A stretch of 64,000 bases of DNA from Mactra quadrangularis (GCA_025267735.1 CM046309.1:33641202-33705201), one strand, 5' to 3'. Positions 33,999-49,140 are shown, numbered from the stretch's first letter. Program-made: numbers and translations. The notes: a model not told the origin generated them from the sequence alone.

Positions 33999-36904
33999 TG
34001 TCGACAAATATCTGTACATGTAATACTTTTCATCGTTTATTTTAAACTAATGTTATAGATGTACAATCACAATTTCAAAATAGTAAAAATTTTGACCTAA
34101 GTATCTTATTTTTTGTCAGAAAACAATATGAGTACTTCTGTACTATTTATTTAATTTTGTCTGTTGAATTACCGTGAAGTATGTTGTTAAGATTGTAGTA
34201 AATAGTGTAGTAATGCTACAAAAAATCGAAAGAAGATTGCTCTTCTATCAGTATACAGTTTGCAAAACACTAAAAAACTTAAACGCACATTTTAAAAAGC
34301 TGTCCGGTCATTTTAAAGTAAAGCATTGTCTACAAGCAAAGTGTTTATTATCTAGGGTCATGGTCATAAAATGTTTTTTCATGTAAACAGGGTACAGGGT
34401 GTTTCATAATATGTGATAGATCTACACTTTCAAATGTTTTGTTTTTTACTGATTCTATTGCTAAAAAAATTCCTTATACCAAAATAAACTAGTATATAGA
34501 AGCATATTTGCCAAATCGATAACAGTACTAGGTAATTTCGAAAATTATGGTCATTTTTTGTTTACTTCAATTGTAAAAGATCTTGATATCAAACAATATG
34601 CTTTTCCTATCTTTTCTTTAAATAATTGCTAATTGTGAATTTTATGCATCCGATTCAGTATTTTACTGGCTTTGTTTAAAGTTGTAGCTCTGTGCAGTTT
34701 TCCATAAACATACTTCGACGATAAAAAGGACAGCAATGGGGTGTTACCTAATGTCACGATAAATCAAATATAGTCTGCAATACAACCTTGAATGTCAGTA
34801 AAAAACTGTGACCAATATATCACAGTAATACTGGCTGCAGGCTTTTTCTACAATCAAGTGTAAAAAGTAAAATTAGTGTTCCAAACAATTGCATAATTGA
34901 TGACCATTTGAGAATAAATTTTTAAAAGGAAGTCACTAGTTTATTAATAACTGTGAAGGCTATCAAGCTTGTATATTTGCGTACAACATAAACTAACATA
35001 TCTAACCAGGTATGTGACACAATCCTATGCTTCATTAATGGTTTATGATATTTTAAGTGTTTTTCTTTACCAAAGTTTTTCCGTTCCAAATGTTTCATAT
35101 GATATTTTGTAAGCATGAAATGTCGTACCACAAGAAAGTGAAGTCGATAGTTTTTTCTACATTTTGAAACAAGTGGCATAATGGAGCAACATACACTTTA
35201 ACTTAGATATATATTAGATCTTTGTATAGTATTACATGTAAATCGCCTTTTATAAAGTCATGTTACAGTTAGCAAAAAATATTGTATTTTATGAAAACTT
35301 GATATCGGGCATAAAATTAATTTCTTATTTCTTAGTCATTTAGTTAGAAACAAATTCTGTATGATCTTTACTGTTTTTGTTATGTTGTCTTATTTTCACA
35401 GTATTTATTTATGTATGGTTTGCCTCGGGTAGTTATCTTTCCTTATTTATCTGTAGAGAGGATAATTTATAGTCAAACTCATATTTAAACATTTCTTGAT
35501 CTCAGCGAACATGTAAGGAATAAAACGATCACATGCTGGATAGATTTCATGATAATTTACTAAATCCTTAGTAAAAATATTTCACTCCATGTCTTCAGGG
35601 AAAAAGCCATTGGTGACATTTAGAAAATCACAATAAATAACTTGGAGCGAAGAAAACTGATCGGCTCATTGACACAATACATTGTAGGAATGAAATTTTA
35701 AGTACAATCCTCAATGGAATAGCTAAAACACTGCAGTTTATAATTAGTTTTTTATGACAGAGGATATTTGCCCTTAAGACTGTATTTACAGCGACCTCTT
35801 GCTTCAAAATTCAGATGCTGCACTAGCTGGCAACTTTTTGGTAAATGTAACAAACATATAGATTTCAAATAATCTAAATCCAGCTATGATATAAGTAAGA
35901 AAACATGTTCTCTTCAAAATATGACGACAATGCACTACTGAATTTGAAAAAAATACATATATACAGTGTTATTTATAGAAACGGTGTCATTTCTGCCTCC
36001 CAAATAAATTACAAGAAGCTGCTTACTTACATGTTTTATCTGCTTAATTTTGATTCAGTCAATGTTCTTAATGTAAGAGTAATTTACTTATAATATTGCC
36101 TCCAGGAACAGAAAACAAAACCATTTTAGCATTAACACTAGGTATTGACCAAGAACATTCTAAATTTTATATGTTTTAACTCCATTATGTCGCAGACATA
36201 GAAGTATCGCATAAATTCACATTATATCGCTAGAAGCAGAATAAAGGAAACTGGAAAATAATGATGTTTAAAGCAATTATAACATTTACTTTTAATACTA
36301 ATTTGTTTTTAAGTAATTTACTAATACCATTCTAGGTACTTCAGTTTAGTTATTCCCTTCATCATTCTAATGGTCTAGACAATATGTGTTCCAAAAATAG
36401 TAAATACCCATTCCATCTGGGATTTATATTTAGAAAAAAGACAAGGAAAGGTTTAACACTTCGTTATGATTTTCGTGCTTTTTCACAAATATATTTCTTT
36501 ACTTAGTTAAGAGTCTATACAAAATAAATTTAATAAATATTAAAGAAATTTAGCATGTATAAAACATGATCTTTTCAAATTTAGCTTATGGTTTAAGAGC
36601 CATAAGCATGTTCCAAGACTATATCTAAATTATTGCTTTGTCTATACTTATGTATAAACAACTTTCTTCAAACGTAAGCTGAGTGGATATAGATATGATC
36701 GTTAGTCAATTGATGTCGGTAATAGCCTACAAAGTACATTGTAAGAAGACAAAATTATGTTAAGGCTCTAAAAAGTAAGTGGTTTGACTGCATTAAAATA
36801 TATATATATACTTTAATATCACCTCTCATACCTAAACTGGCACATTCCCATATGTCCTTCGAAAAGTTATTGATATCTCAAAGCAACAGGAACGTTATAA
36901 TGCA

Positions 36905-37184
36905 GTTTGATATATGTGACGTCATACCATTGTCATGGGAATAGTATCTAGAAAATATACCATGTTAAATAAGATCACTATACTCAAATGTTCTCAGGGT
37001 GTCCCTTAGTTATCACTATTAACCTTACTGATATACGAGAAGGAGAAATTGAGAATAAAATGTTGGTTAATTATAACAAATGAAGAGTGTTTCTAACACT
37101 ACAACTTGATATAGGACCAGTTTACTTGAACAGTATAAAGAAGGTGAAACACTAAATTAGACGTTTCAAAAGGAAATACCAATT
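36905..37184 (+). promoter_or_regulatory. Conserved noncoding block with CRE (unit B)
   Basis: Counterpart of 5661-5940, identical to it by eye. The CRE is at 36917-36924. Confidence 0.5.
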
Positions 37185-38113
37185 TTGGATTTTAAACAAC
37201 ATACTGATGTATCAACTAGAGTATCTACGTACAATTAAAAATGTTTATATTGGTTTTCGCTGACCCAATACAGCATATTTAAAAAATATGACTATAAATT
37301 TTGATTCGAATTTAGTATTGTTATTTTTGTACATGAAATGAATCCTGCATCAAGTACGCAGATGACAACATGTGTAAAATAGTTTCTTCTATTAAACTAT
37401 TCCCAAAGGTGTTATCTCATTATTTGATTTAGTTTTAATTTCACATATTAGTGCTTGCAGTAGGCTTACACACATTTACACTCCTTCTTTTACGAGGGTT
37501 TCAATTACTCTCTCAACACTGTGGTAGACGGTATTAGATAATATAATTAATATATTGATTCACAAATTATTAAAAAACAGTGATGTGCTTAACTAATTGA
37601 AGGCAATCAAGTTCATAAGACTCTTTTTAAAGTGGTATGAATCAAAGGTGCTCGTCGCATCAAAAAAGCCAAAATTTGCTTAATAAAAAATATAAGGTAT
37701 CCAACTCGATGAAATCCATCTGAAATTTACTCGGAAGAGATGTGACAGGTCTCCGAGGTAGTTCAGAATGTTATCCAGATTCTATTCGTTTCCAACCATT
37801 ATACTCGGAGAGTTCTGGGTATACGTTTCCAATTTGTATGAGAGATAGGTAATTGGGTAAGTCTTAGTAAAAAAAAATCATTTCTCGTGTATCAATACGC
37901 AGAAAGTAAATTCTTTCGATCTCGAAACATAAATTACTAGTCTTTTACTTCGTGTTAGTGGGTTAAAACGATAGCTGACAGAGATGAACATCAACATTTT
38001 TAAGATTAACCTGAATATCTATTTTGAACAAAGAATACGCCCAGAATAGTGTTATATAAAACACTTGTAAAACTAAAGATCATATGTGTATGTCACAATG
38101 TGAGAAAAATATG

Positions 38114-38186
38114 CTGCCTGACCGGGACTCAAACCCAGGAACCATCGCTTACAAGGCGAGTGCTCTACCAACAGTGCCATACGGCC
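38114..38186 (-). tRNA. tRNA-Thr(TGT)-like sequence, probable pseudogene (unit B)
   Basis: Copy of 6870-6942, identical through the tRNA-like body, including the T5 run downstream. It has the same acceptor mismatches, so any loss of function predates the A/B duplication or homogenisation. Confidence 0.55.
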
Positions 38187-39315
38187 GCTTTCATATCATT
38201 CTCCCCAAAATGTGAACAGGTAAGTACCACGCTAATGATATGCTATAATTTATTCTAGCTTTATCAAATAGTTTATATTCAAAATAATGCCTACTCTATA
38301 TCTATGCAAGTCTTAAAGATAGAAACAATGAATCGTTGCGCAAGTATTAAATGAATCATAGCTTAACACAGACACATAAATAATTACTTATACATATGAA
38401 AAATTATTTCGGTGTCGCCAAAAGACATTTCCATTACTCTAAGTTAACCATAGTGTCTGATCCTAAACGTTAGAGCTTCACTACTAAAGCATGGAGGTCA
38501 ATGAAGTTACCTAGCTGATTCACATCATGTGACACATGTATCTCGATTGCAATTGAATCTCTATTACTGGATTGGGTGTTAATTGTAACAACTGCATATG
38601 TTGTGTTGCAGCTTTGCTTGAAACATACGTGTTTATTCAGGGAAATAGGCAAAGTTTACGATAAAGATGCTTTAAGCACTACATGTTGTTAAGGATTAAC
38701 CTAATTTGTTTTAAAACAAATCAGCAGGGGACTATAATTTAACAACACCTTACAAGTTACAGCGTATGGAACTAGAAACCTTGTATACCAAAACACCATA
38801 TCTCGGTGTACCTGCGTTAAATAGCCAGGTTTTACTCGATTTCATAAATGCATATGTTGTTGATATATATCAAATTAAAAAAAAAATTCACTCGCCTAGA
38901 CAACAGCAGAAGTAAAAGTAAAGTAATCGTTTTGTGTTCACTTTGAATCTGATTATATTGCATTAATGCTACCAATGGAAGTCCTTGGCATATCACTTTC
39001 ACAACCCATGCCGTAATCAAAGTATTGTAGGTGATTGAAGTCGTAGATATTACACCTTAATATATGAAACCATGGTCGTAGCAATCAACTATTGACAACG
39101 ATCGGCATTTTATCAAATTATTTTGGGACCAAATCAAATTTGTTCCCCTGATTTCCGAGAATTCGTGATGATGCATTTATTTCCTGATCGCTGTATGTCT
39201 TTATTATTCTTGTGAGAAAATGATCGTTTTCTCTACTCTGTGAAGATCAAGTATACGTATATTGTTATATTGAAAGATGGCCACTGATCTTGTTATTGTG
39301 ATAGTCTCTGAGATG

Positions 39316-39573
39316 TTTAGATTATTGGCGTCAGAGGATATTTTACCAGAATGTATATCGTTTGTTATATTTTTCAAAGCTGACCATTGGTGGAAACCTG
39401 ACTTATTATAGTCAGATTAATTTAATAAACTACAAATGTATATTTAGATTATTGGCGTCAGAAGATATTTTACCCGAATGTATTTAATAAGATCGTTTGT
39501 TATATTTTTCAAAGCTGACCATTGGTGGAAACTTGACTTATTATAGTCAGATTAATTTAATGAACTATAATTA
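39316..39573 (+). repeat. Two-copy tandem repeat, 127-bp unit (unit B)
   Basis: Counterpart of 8072-8330. In this unit both copies read TTGGCGTCAG, whereas in unit A the first reads TTGTCGTCAG. Confidence 0.88.
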
Positions 39574-41699
39574 TTTTAAATGTACTCATTCAGATTTTGA
39601 ACTACTGGAATATCGACATTTTCTGAAACTATCAAAATTATTTGGAAACATAATTAAGCAAAACATTAGTGATTTGTTAATAACAATATTAGTGCAAATC
39701 AGTTGGCGTACAAGTACAAATGATGGTGTTTCAAGTAAAAATCTACCCCGTATGTCACGGTATAGACAATTTTAGTGCATTTTATGTGACTTTTATTGTA
39801 TATTTCTTGTAATCTAAAGGTCAGTTTGTCCTAAAATATTAAGACTTAATTTTTTGACACAATTACAGACACTGAACGGTATTTTGAAAATATTAAGAAA
39901 TCTTAACCAAATCTGTGAACTATTTGTGTTCGTTCTCGAAGAGGCTGTTATAATGACCGAACTTGGATTTCTTAAAAATAAGATTTTATACGAAAATATT
40001 ATATTGCTTAGAATCATCCTTGAAAGCATTTCGTTGGTTAATCACATGAACATATATTATATGTTGGTTTAGTATGTAAATAAGTAAGTATGTAAATCAT
40101 ATTTGCTTTTCGATTTTACAAAAGAAATGATGCAAACTTTACTTATGGGAATTAAAAACTATAATTATAGTTAATGCTCTTTTTAAACAGATCGAGTTCA
40201 ATAAACTAAATAGATTAAAACTAAAATCAAATTATCAACAATAAAAATGTGTCAAGCCTACAATCAGTTGAAAACATCTTATGTATAAATATGAAATTCA
40301 CATGAATTGTGAAAGCAAATTAGATTTAGTTTCTTATAATTTAGTAAAACTGTCTGTAAGTGACGATAATTGACACATACAGCTATTGTTTTCGTTTTTT
40401 TAGGTAAAGTCTAATGCAGAGGGTTCCCTAGTGATTATTATAATAAATTATTAGCCAATGTAATTCACTTATATCATCAATTTTGGAATTCTTAAACGTA
40501 TAATTCATTTAAATGGTCATTCACTGATAATACAAATGGCAACAAACAATGGGGTCAAGGAACTTCTTTGTACTGATTACATACGACTCTGTGAAATGTA
40601 AGAAATATAAACATTGTCTAGTTAACTCTATGTAGACATTTCTGACCAAGCCATTTTTGACCTCAGAGGCATAATTTGTACTATCTTTGTAGAAGACATT
40701 GAGGAGATACCTATGCCAAGTAAAACATGCTCTAGGCAATGCAGTTTTAAAGGTGATTTCTAACATTTCCTTATAAAATATGTTTTCCACTTGTGCGTCG
40801 TCAATATTAGCTCCTTGTGCATAATTTGAACAATCTCTATAAAGATTGAAGTTTCATGTCAGATTTAGTAGATGTAGGCTAAACGTTTATTTTATTTCAT
40901 TTTTAAGAAATTGTTGACGGCATACAGACACCAGATATACCACACATAAGCTTACCTTAAGCAATGTGTGTTCAGGTGAGCAAGAAAAGCTTCAACTAAC
41001 TTGAACTAAGCTTCAGCAGGCAAATTTCACATCTTTCAGAGAGTGCCTTCCTTACTTACATAATCGACAAACTGTAATTGGACTAGATAATTTTCTTCTA
41101 CTATTTAACTGCTTCGTTCTTGTTCTGTGATGTCAGAATACAGTTCTAGATAATTATCTGTCAATCACTACAGAAATAAGATATGACAGTTTATATCATG
41201 CTTCATAGGACGAGATATTGTATTTGTGGTAAGAGAAGATTGAATTCTATTTTAGCCGATACGTTATTTACACATTTAACTAAACCCACGATTTATTAGG
41301 ACGTTTTATATCTTATTTTAGAAGATCAACTTCTAATAAATGTGTAAATGAGCATTATGAAACACTTCGATTAATTTCTAAAAGGAAGTTAAAAAGTGCA
41401 GAAATGCATTAATTTTAGTATATTTTATGCACGTTTTACGTTTATTTTTACGGATCTAACCTACCTTTGTGTCACGTCGAGCTGGTATCGGCCAACGTCG
41501 AGGGTATGTGCTTATAGTTTAAGTGTTAAAGTGCGGTAAACGTCTGCTTCCATATACATGTTCAGCCGACTTTACAATATTGTACGATAACTCCTGATCA
41601 CTGAAATCTCGTTTAGGCAGACAATCGCTCACAGTACCCATTTACACATGGGTAGAGTGGAACAATTGTAGGTTAATTTCTTGTTCAAGAAAATTAGCT

Positions 41700-41772
41700 G
41701 TGCCCCTCGTGGGGATAGAACCCGGGACCTCTCGATCCCTAAGCGCGATTCCCACCACTGAACCACTGATCC
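41700..41772 (-). repeat. tRNA-derived SINE-like head (unit B, first)
   Basis: Counterpart of 10456-10528. It differs in the loop (CTTAGGG instead of CTTAGGA). The A and B boxes are intact. Confidence 0.6.
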
Positions 41773-43085
41773 TACAGTACTTGATTAAAAGTTTGAGTCC
41801 AGTGTCTTGACCAGTAGCGATTTGGGACAGTGTGTAGGATGACTGAAAGTTGCCATATGACTGAACTGTTGTAGAAATTGGCATATTAAGTACATGTGTA
41901 TCATCCACTTCAATACTACTGGTCATTTGAAGCAACATTGATCACTTTACTATTATTTAGCTAAACTGTAAAAGTGGAGATGTGTAGTTTGTTATACATG
42001 TACCTCAAATGCCGTGGGTAATTATTTCATTGAAATGAAATGCGACATATGTCTGGAATATTTAACCAAGGTGTCACTTGTGAAATATCTTGAGTGTCTG
42101 TTGTCATGAAACAAGTATTGATGACGACAATGTCGTCGTGTATCACATGAGAAAACAAACTAGCATTGAATATTGAATGGCAAATTGTCAATGTGAGATG
42201 CTATTTTAGAACAAAATGCCATTTTGTTTGTTTGGCAGGTTCTCAACAGGCACATCAACACAACACGTCATTGAATCGCTACTTGCGTTTATAGTACTAG
42301 TAGTAGGAGACTTATATAACTTATTGTCCAGAAGGTGTCGCAGGTCTGAGCCTCTTCCGGGCTGGTTATACATCTTCATGAAAAATCGACAATAATACTG
42401 CCCCTCGTGGATATCGAACCAGGGACCTCTCGATCCCTTAGTGCGCGACCTACTACTACACTGCTTCTACAGTACTTGGTTAAAAACTTGATTCCAGTGT
42501 CTTGAATTTTGTATGGACAGTGTGAAGGATGACTGACAGTCGCCATATGACTGAGCTATTGTAGAAATTGGCATATAATGTATCATACACAACATTGCTA
42601 CTTTCACCTTACATGTCATTTGAATCCAAATCGGTTACTGTACTATCATTCAGCTAAACCCTATAAAGTTAGAGATATGTTGTTTGTTATACTTCAAATG
42701 CCTCGGGTAATTATTTCATTGAAATGAAATGCGACATATGTCTGGAATATTTAACCAAGGTGTCACGTGTAAAATATCTTGAGTGTCTGTTGTCATGAAA
42801 CAAATATTGATGACGACAATGTTGTCGTGTATCACATGAGAAAACAAACTAGCATTGAATATTAAATGGCAAATTGTCAATGTGAGATGCTATTTTAGAA
42901 CAAAATGCCATTTTGTTTGTTTGGCAGGTTCTCAACAGGCACATCAACACAACACGTCATTGAATCGCTACTTGCGTTTATAGTACTAGTAGTAGGAGAC
43001 TTATATAACTTATCGTCCAAGAGGTGTTGCTGGTTTGAGCATCTCCCGGACTGGTTATATCTCTCCATGATAATTCGACAATAAT
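41701..43085 (+). repeat. Two-copy tandem module (~0.69 kb each), unit B only
   Basis: Copies are 41701-42398 and 42399-43085. Each starts with the tRNA-like head and ends with ...TCGACAATAAT. The copies differ from each other by far more (roughly 10-20% in the first half) than units A and B do around them. Unit A has a single copy (10457-11150) that begins like the first and ends like the second (TCGTCCAAGAGGTGTTGC), as expected for loss by unequal exchange, although its middle has private differences. Confidence 0.82.
42398..42470 (-). repeat. tRNA-derived SINE-like head (unit B, second, decayed)
   Basis: A second, more diverged copy ~698 bp downstream. The B-box region reads GGTTCGATATCC and the A box has eroded. 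It belongs to the second half of the ~0.69-kb module duplication. Confidence 0.5.
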
Positions 43086-44399
43086 GTCAACTTTCCTCAA
43101 GTTTGATAAACATGTATGTAGAAAAAAGGAGTGTCAACATAAAGAAGCAACTATAAAACAGAGACCTTCTTGGTTTAGGCTATTTGGAAATACCAAGTTT
43201 TCATACTAAATACATTTATTTTTTAACATACAGTAAATTACATGTAATCACTCTCGAGTCCGTTTTTATGTTCCAGTACTTAGCTAGTAGGATAAAGTTT
43301 CTTGCCCAAGGAAAGAATGATGTGTTGTGTGATTTGAAACAACAAATAGCTGGTTATCTAATGATTACCAGTCAAAGTTTTGTACCCCTAGACCACGGAA
43401 TTGGAGACTCTTTCATACCGACTGTATGTAGTGCATACAAACGAGCACTTAAATATTGCAATGGGGTTTAATACGTCGAATTTCCAACAGTAAAAATGTG
43501 CTCACATCGCTTTAATTTTAGCATCGTTCTCTTGTTGTTGAACAAGCGGAGTAGTTTTCAAGTTTCTGTTTGCATAAAACAACCGTCAGAAAATTGAAAA
43601 CATTTTTAGTTGAGACTATAAAACCAATCTGTTTGACAATTTGTAAGACTAGACAGTAATATATCAACATCAATCTTCTGGGATACTTAACACACAAATG
43701 AGTCTCCAGTAAATGAATCATAGCAATTTGCAGTCCTGCATATTTGTCAGACAATAATGTATAAAATCAAAATTGGTAAAACGCCTACTTATTTTTTTGT
43801 CATATTGTAATAGAATACAAGTATGTAAATACTTTTGACGGTTATATATTATTTCAATTAGTTTATGAAGCTGAATATTCGAAAAAGGGAGTCTTAAAAT
43901 GAATTAGGAACAGCTACTGTCAAACAAGTTGTCACTTGAACATCAATTGCTCGCCCTGTCTAAAACATAACAAAGTTTGATTAAACCGGAGTATGTATTT
44001 AAGTTATATAAATGTCTTAAAATTACATCTGAAATCAAATATATCATTCATAGGGACTTTGCATTTGTTAGCTTTTGGCGAGGGAATGTACATTTGTACT
44101 AATGACTGGTAAAAGGCTTTGGTCAAGAGATTTAAGTCTCTACAGTGACAATGTGAAGGACAACTGACCACCGCATCTTGACTAAAAAATGAAATGCAGC
44201 CTATATATTTATTCATTGATAACATAACTTTTCTTGAAAAAGATGATGAAGTTGATCAAACGACTTTTGTCCTCAATAAAAATTCAATCGCTTATTCATT
44301 TAGTTCCCGTTCAATCTTGGTTCGAGGGACGTGAACAAAACCCATTTCAAAAAAAATAATGCAAGAAAATAGGATGTGCCTTTCTATATACATGCATGA

Positions 44400-44575
44400 C
44401 TTAGTTTTTGAAAAGGCGTTGTTCTTGAATTTGTCTAAAAATGATAGGGCTGCATATCTGTATGTAAGTAGCGATACGATACGAGTAGCAATATTGTAGT
44501 CGCGATAAGATATACTTTTACTAAAGTAAAACTAAAATAAGATGTATTTATTTTCAAGTTTTTATCCCTAATTAT
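44400..44575 (+). other. ~150-bp segment in unit B part Y, absent from A
   Basis: Extra sequence against unit A near 12440-12500. It contains AGTAGCGATACGATACGAGTA-like short direct repeats (GATACGATACGAG). Boundaries are approximate. Confidence 0.45.
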
Positions 44576-46777
44576 TAACAAGGCACATGTGAATATAATG
44601 TAAAATTTATAAAAGTAACATAAAAAGAAAGGCTTCCCATAAAAATTAAAAGGGTATTAAGGGGAGGTAATGCCGAATTTTTGGAAGTAAAATATTGAGT
44701 TTCGGGTTTTAGCTTGACTCGTATTGTATAAGTAGTCTCCCATTGATAAGTTCATATCGCAATTCAATTTTAATATCGTTTTTATGGTTCCGATATAATA
44801 TGGCGCATGCGTAACGTTTCACGACAAATAGGTTTTAAAGTGCAGTCCCAATAAACGACAATTGACATTAGCGTAACATAATAGCGTCACAAAAAATAAT
44901 TTTAAGACAATATTAGTAGAAATTTAAATGTCTTAGAATTTCAAGGGCTTATCAATAAATTTAAGACGATACTCAAGACAGTACTTTCATAAGAGGAAAT
45001 TTCGACATGAAATGTAAAGGACAATGCTAAACTGGAAATGTCAAGAGTTTAATTTAAATCATCGTATTTTTCTTGGGTACAATTGTTCCATTTTCAAGTA
45101 CTTCTTGGATAGAAATATTTTTCACAGGTTGGACTTTTAATTCAAGTACTCGAACTCTATTGCGCTGATAAAAAATCATGCTAGGCGCTCTCTTATACTG
45201 CTACTCATCCAAACTCGTGTCTGTATTTTGTTCAACGACAAAGTAGCCAACTGTAAGTTTTTACATGTATACTTAGTAATATACTTAACGTTATATCACA
45301 ATCGATTTGAATAATTTCAATTGCTGTTCCAGTTTTTTTGCATTGTAAATGCAACCTATTAAATGCAAGCACATTTTGGTTATGGGTAAATTACATGTTG
45401 TGTAGCCAAGTTCAACAAAATGATGTTATTTAAATAACCAAAAATATCAATATTGAACACAGGCTTAGTTTCAAAAATTCAGGCATTAACCATTGGTTTA
45501 TATTAGCAAGTTTAACTTAATCGAATACGTTAACAAGAACTATCTTTAAAAAGATATTCGGCGCTATGTAGGGTTAATTTTGTTTGAAGTATAAAAAGTC
45601 ATTATTCGCTGTTCAGTCATACCGCCATGATAATACCTCGACGAATGTATAAGCAATTAGCATAGTGAGTAACACATAATACATAGAGTAAGCAATCAGT
45701 AACTACTGTCCCAGCTTACACACCTGTTTACACAAATAATCAATGGTACCATATATTTAATCAATTTCTCTATACCGGAAGATAATTGCATTAGACAAAC
45801 ATGTATAGTGGAGCAAATTGAATTAGTTAATGATATAGGTAGAAAATGTGCTCAGACAGCTGTGCCGAAAATGATGAATGTTTCTACAGAATTCTAGTAT
45901 ACATAATCATATAAAATAATATGTGTTATGACCTTGTAAGACCTTATGTAGACGTTGGTAAATATAGACATCTGTAAGGTATTTTATAGGTACATAGAAT
46001 GCAGGGCTTAGTAAATATAGACATTGCAATACATTCTGCGTATAAAAGAAAATACAGTGAGCTATTTTGTAGTGGAACAAAATGCAGGCGTGAGTTAAAT
46101 CAGCTTTACTCACGGACGCAATACCATGTGACTATGACATCCCCATTGTCACGAATTCAAAAAAAATCAGTGAAACAAGCCTCTACTCAGAGTTTAAGTG
46201 AGCTGTAAGTATTTTAACACCTGGAATTTGTGATGTCATAGTCACACGGTATTGCCACCGTGTCACTGATCGAGAACGAAGGTTGGTAAACATTATACTT
46301 ATCCGAAGCTTTACCAGGCTCTTTCAATTGTTGCGTAAAACCTAACAAAACAATTAGTTTTCGCAGGTGTAAATACCAGAAAGCAACCTTGATGAATTGT
46401 GTTGCTATTGAAAACATTTCAGAGAGACGGTTCTTTGACGTCATAAAGATAAACCATGAACTGTATTATTCTGGAATTTTAGAATGCAGGTGATAAGTAA
46501 AATGATGTACGTCCGTCTTCACAAATTGTAACTCAATGACAGCTGATACTTGTCGCACGTGTTCTATGTATCTTCATTGTTTGGTTTTCATTAATCATAA
46601 ACAAAGAAAATCATCTGCTGAAGTAAGTGCTACATAATTATACATAATATATACATTTCCGCTGGAAAGATCACCTTGATCAGTGCAAAATCATTTTTGT
46701 AATTCTAAATGCTTATTTTGAGAAGAAAATGGTGCCTTCATTAGGACCACTCTGCTATTATGTTTAGCGCAATAAAG

Positions 46778-46797
46778 GTTGTTGTTGTTGTTGTTGT
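46778..46797 (+). repeat. (GTT)n microsatellite, unit B only
   Basis: About six to seven GTT units preceded by GCGCAATAAAG, within ~40 bp that unit A lacks near 14610-14625. A short tail of this kind is typical of the 3' ends of some SINEs or LINEs, but no body is visible. Confidence 0.8.
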
Positions 46798-48869
46798 ATA
46801 ACGTTGAACGATTTTGGTCGTCCTAATAGTGGAACTTTACTATACTAAAGTAACAGTTCTACATTTTGCAAAAGAAAACCTGTTTTACCATTTAAAACAA
46901 AATTAATTAGAATCTGATCATTTCCCCTTAAACCGAAGCATATCGACACCAGAGACCAAAAAATTTAACTTTATAAAGTAAATGTTTACACCAACTAGTA
47001 TTTAAGTTAATTTTCTTTCCAATGCCACTTGTCGATTATAAGTTTAATATACTGTAGGTCTGCTCCCGACTGAATAATCAATTCGTGCATTTTTACGAAA
47101 ACAAAATATAAATAGCAGACGACAGGAGATTGATGATATAATCATGTTCCAAACAAAATGAGATAATATTGCCAACAAAGTAATCACCCACTCATATGTT
47201 ATCGTGTAGTTTGTGCTGGGACAAGCAACTGTTAATATAATTTTAATAGAATTTTGACCTTATCTGGTAATTGTTTCTTATATTTTGAAAAATTGGAATT
47301 AAAAATGTATTATCGTTCGGAAACCAAAGTGTACGTATTTACTAATAAAACGTGTACGCTACAAATTCAAACTAAGAACTAGTATAAACATGTACTTAGG
47401 ACTTGTAAACAGGTAATAGTTTTGGCAATTCTGCTTCCTACCACTGATTCTCAATAATACATGTCAGTTGTCAGTAACTGACGAAAATATGTGTGCTAAC
47501 TGCTTAACGACTTAAGCCCAGTGATATTATATTTTCCGGGAAAGTGAGTAGGATGATAGACCGCCGTGTTATGACCAGTACAACCGTTGCTATGACGTTA
47601 AACCCAACCATAAAAATCCAGAGATCTTATTGAGCCAATGAAACAATCATGTTTTATGAACAAGTGTCCAGTAACTGGAGTAATGGCTAATTGTTACGTA
47701 TTCAATCCTTTTAGGCTAGTCTGACTGGCTTTTATCAAAATGTTGAAGTAAATGTGCCTGTTAGTCGAATATAAACAAGTTTAATGGTGACAAATGACAT
47801 TTAACGTTGACAAAAGAAATTTATTTCAGACAGAGTATTTGAAATGCTCTTAACTCTATGATAATATTGCTTCATGTCGTGATCGTATTTTAGAAATAAC
47901 TGTGAGACAAAATTTGAATAATGAAATCGTGAAAGAAGTGATTGACATTAATATTGTCATCTTGAAAATTGGATCTTCAAGATTTTTATGCGATTATTTA
48001 TTGAATAGTTAAAGGGTCTGTATTTTCAAAGCGGCGATATTCGACAGTCGTATATAACATAAAGGAATGGTTAATGCACGGCTAATACCCCATTTAAAAC
48101 AAATCATGTAAAAACAATATATTCGTATTTACAAAATAGAGTAAAACATATTCAAATATAGAATTGGTCATTTTATTTGATGTATTACTTAGGCGTTAAA
48201 CGCAAAACAAAAAAACATTGGAACCGCTGATTGTATCAACTTTGAATGGAAATAACTACAGTAAACTAAGCGTTAAATTTTTAATAACTGTGGTGTGTTT
48301 TAAAATAGCATTACGTATATAACATGTAGATCAATGTGTCATGACCCATTAAGTGATTGTGAATTATGAACGTTGTATACCAATAGACAAATCAGGAGCA
48401 AATAGCATCTAGCAATTAAGAACGTTTCAGTGTACAGTGATCGAGCGAAGGATTTTGTCGACACAAGTTTACCTTTTTCTGTAAAAAGTACACTCGAGTA
48501 TTAAATTGAAAGTATTTTCAACCTTCTATGTGTTAATTTATTAAACTTCTTGTCGTCATTTGCTATTTTCTAAATGAGTTTTTGACACCTTAAAATAATT
48601 GCAATCAGTAGAGTACATATTGCGTTGCTTGTTAAAATCAAAAAGTGGCTTTAAGTTTGGCGCATTTCGTAAGTCGTAGAAACTGAATCTCTGAGTGTTG
48701 GACTCTTACCATTAAATGCCTCCCCATTAATACTGATTTGTTAATACATTTGCTTATTATTCAAACCTTTATAACAAGAAAATAAACAGCATATAAGGAT
48801 TAGCAAGGTATATTATCGCATGTTCATCACAAAGACAACAAGCACGTGTTTTATAAATTATTGTAGCCG

Positions 48870-49140
48870 CCAAAAAATTAACAGATACAACGACTGCATA
48901 CAATAACTAACACTTAAAATGTCAACATTATTTTGTGAGTTGCAATTATTTATTTTGAATCCTATATACAAATAAGTTTTGTACATATGCCACAGTTTAT
49001 CGTTCGATTCAATTTACATGCGGAGGACTTCGAGTTAACGAATAAATTTGATTAGTTTAAGCAGTTTTTTTGCGCATCGTATGCCGATTTGTGATTAAAA
49101 AAAACCATACCAAACTAGTAAACAAAGAATTGTTTACCTA
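48870..49140 (+). other. ~270-bp segment in unit B part Y, absent from A
   Basis: Unit A runs through the corresponding point near 16650-16680 without it. No terminal repeats or coding capacity are recognised. An insertion in B or a deletion in A are both possible. Confidence 0.55.

Noticed and set aside
34922..35179. 85-codon minus-strand frame in unit B, with an 84-codon frame at the same place in C (54594-54848)
   Set aside because: Aligned positions are in shifted frames for much of the length because of indels, and the unit A counterpart is broken. Not a conserved protein.
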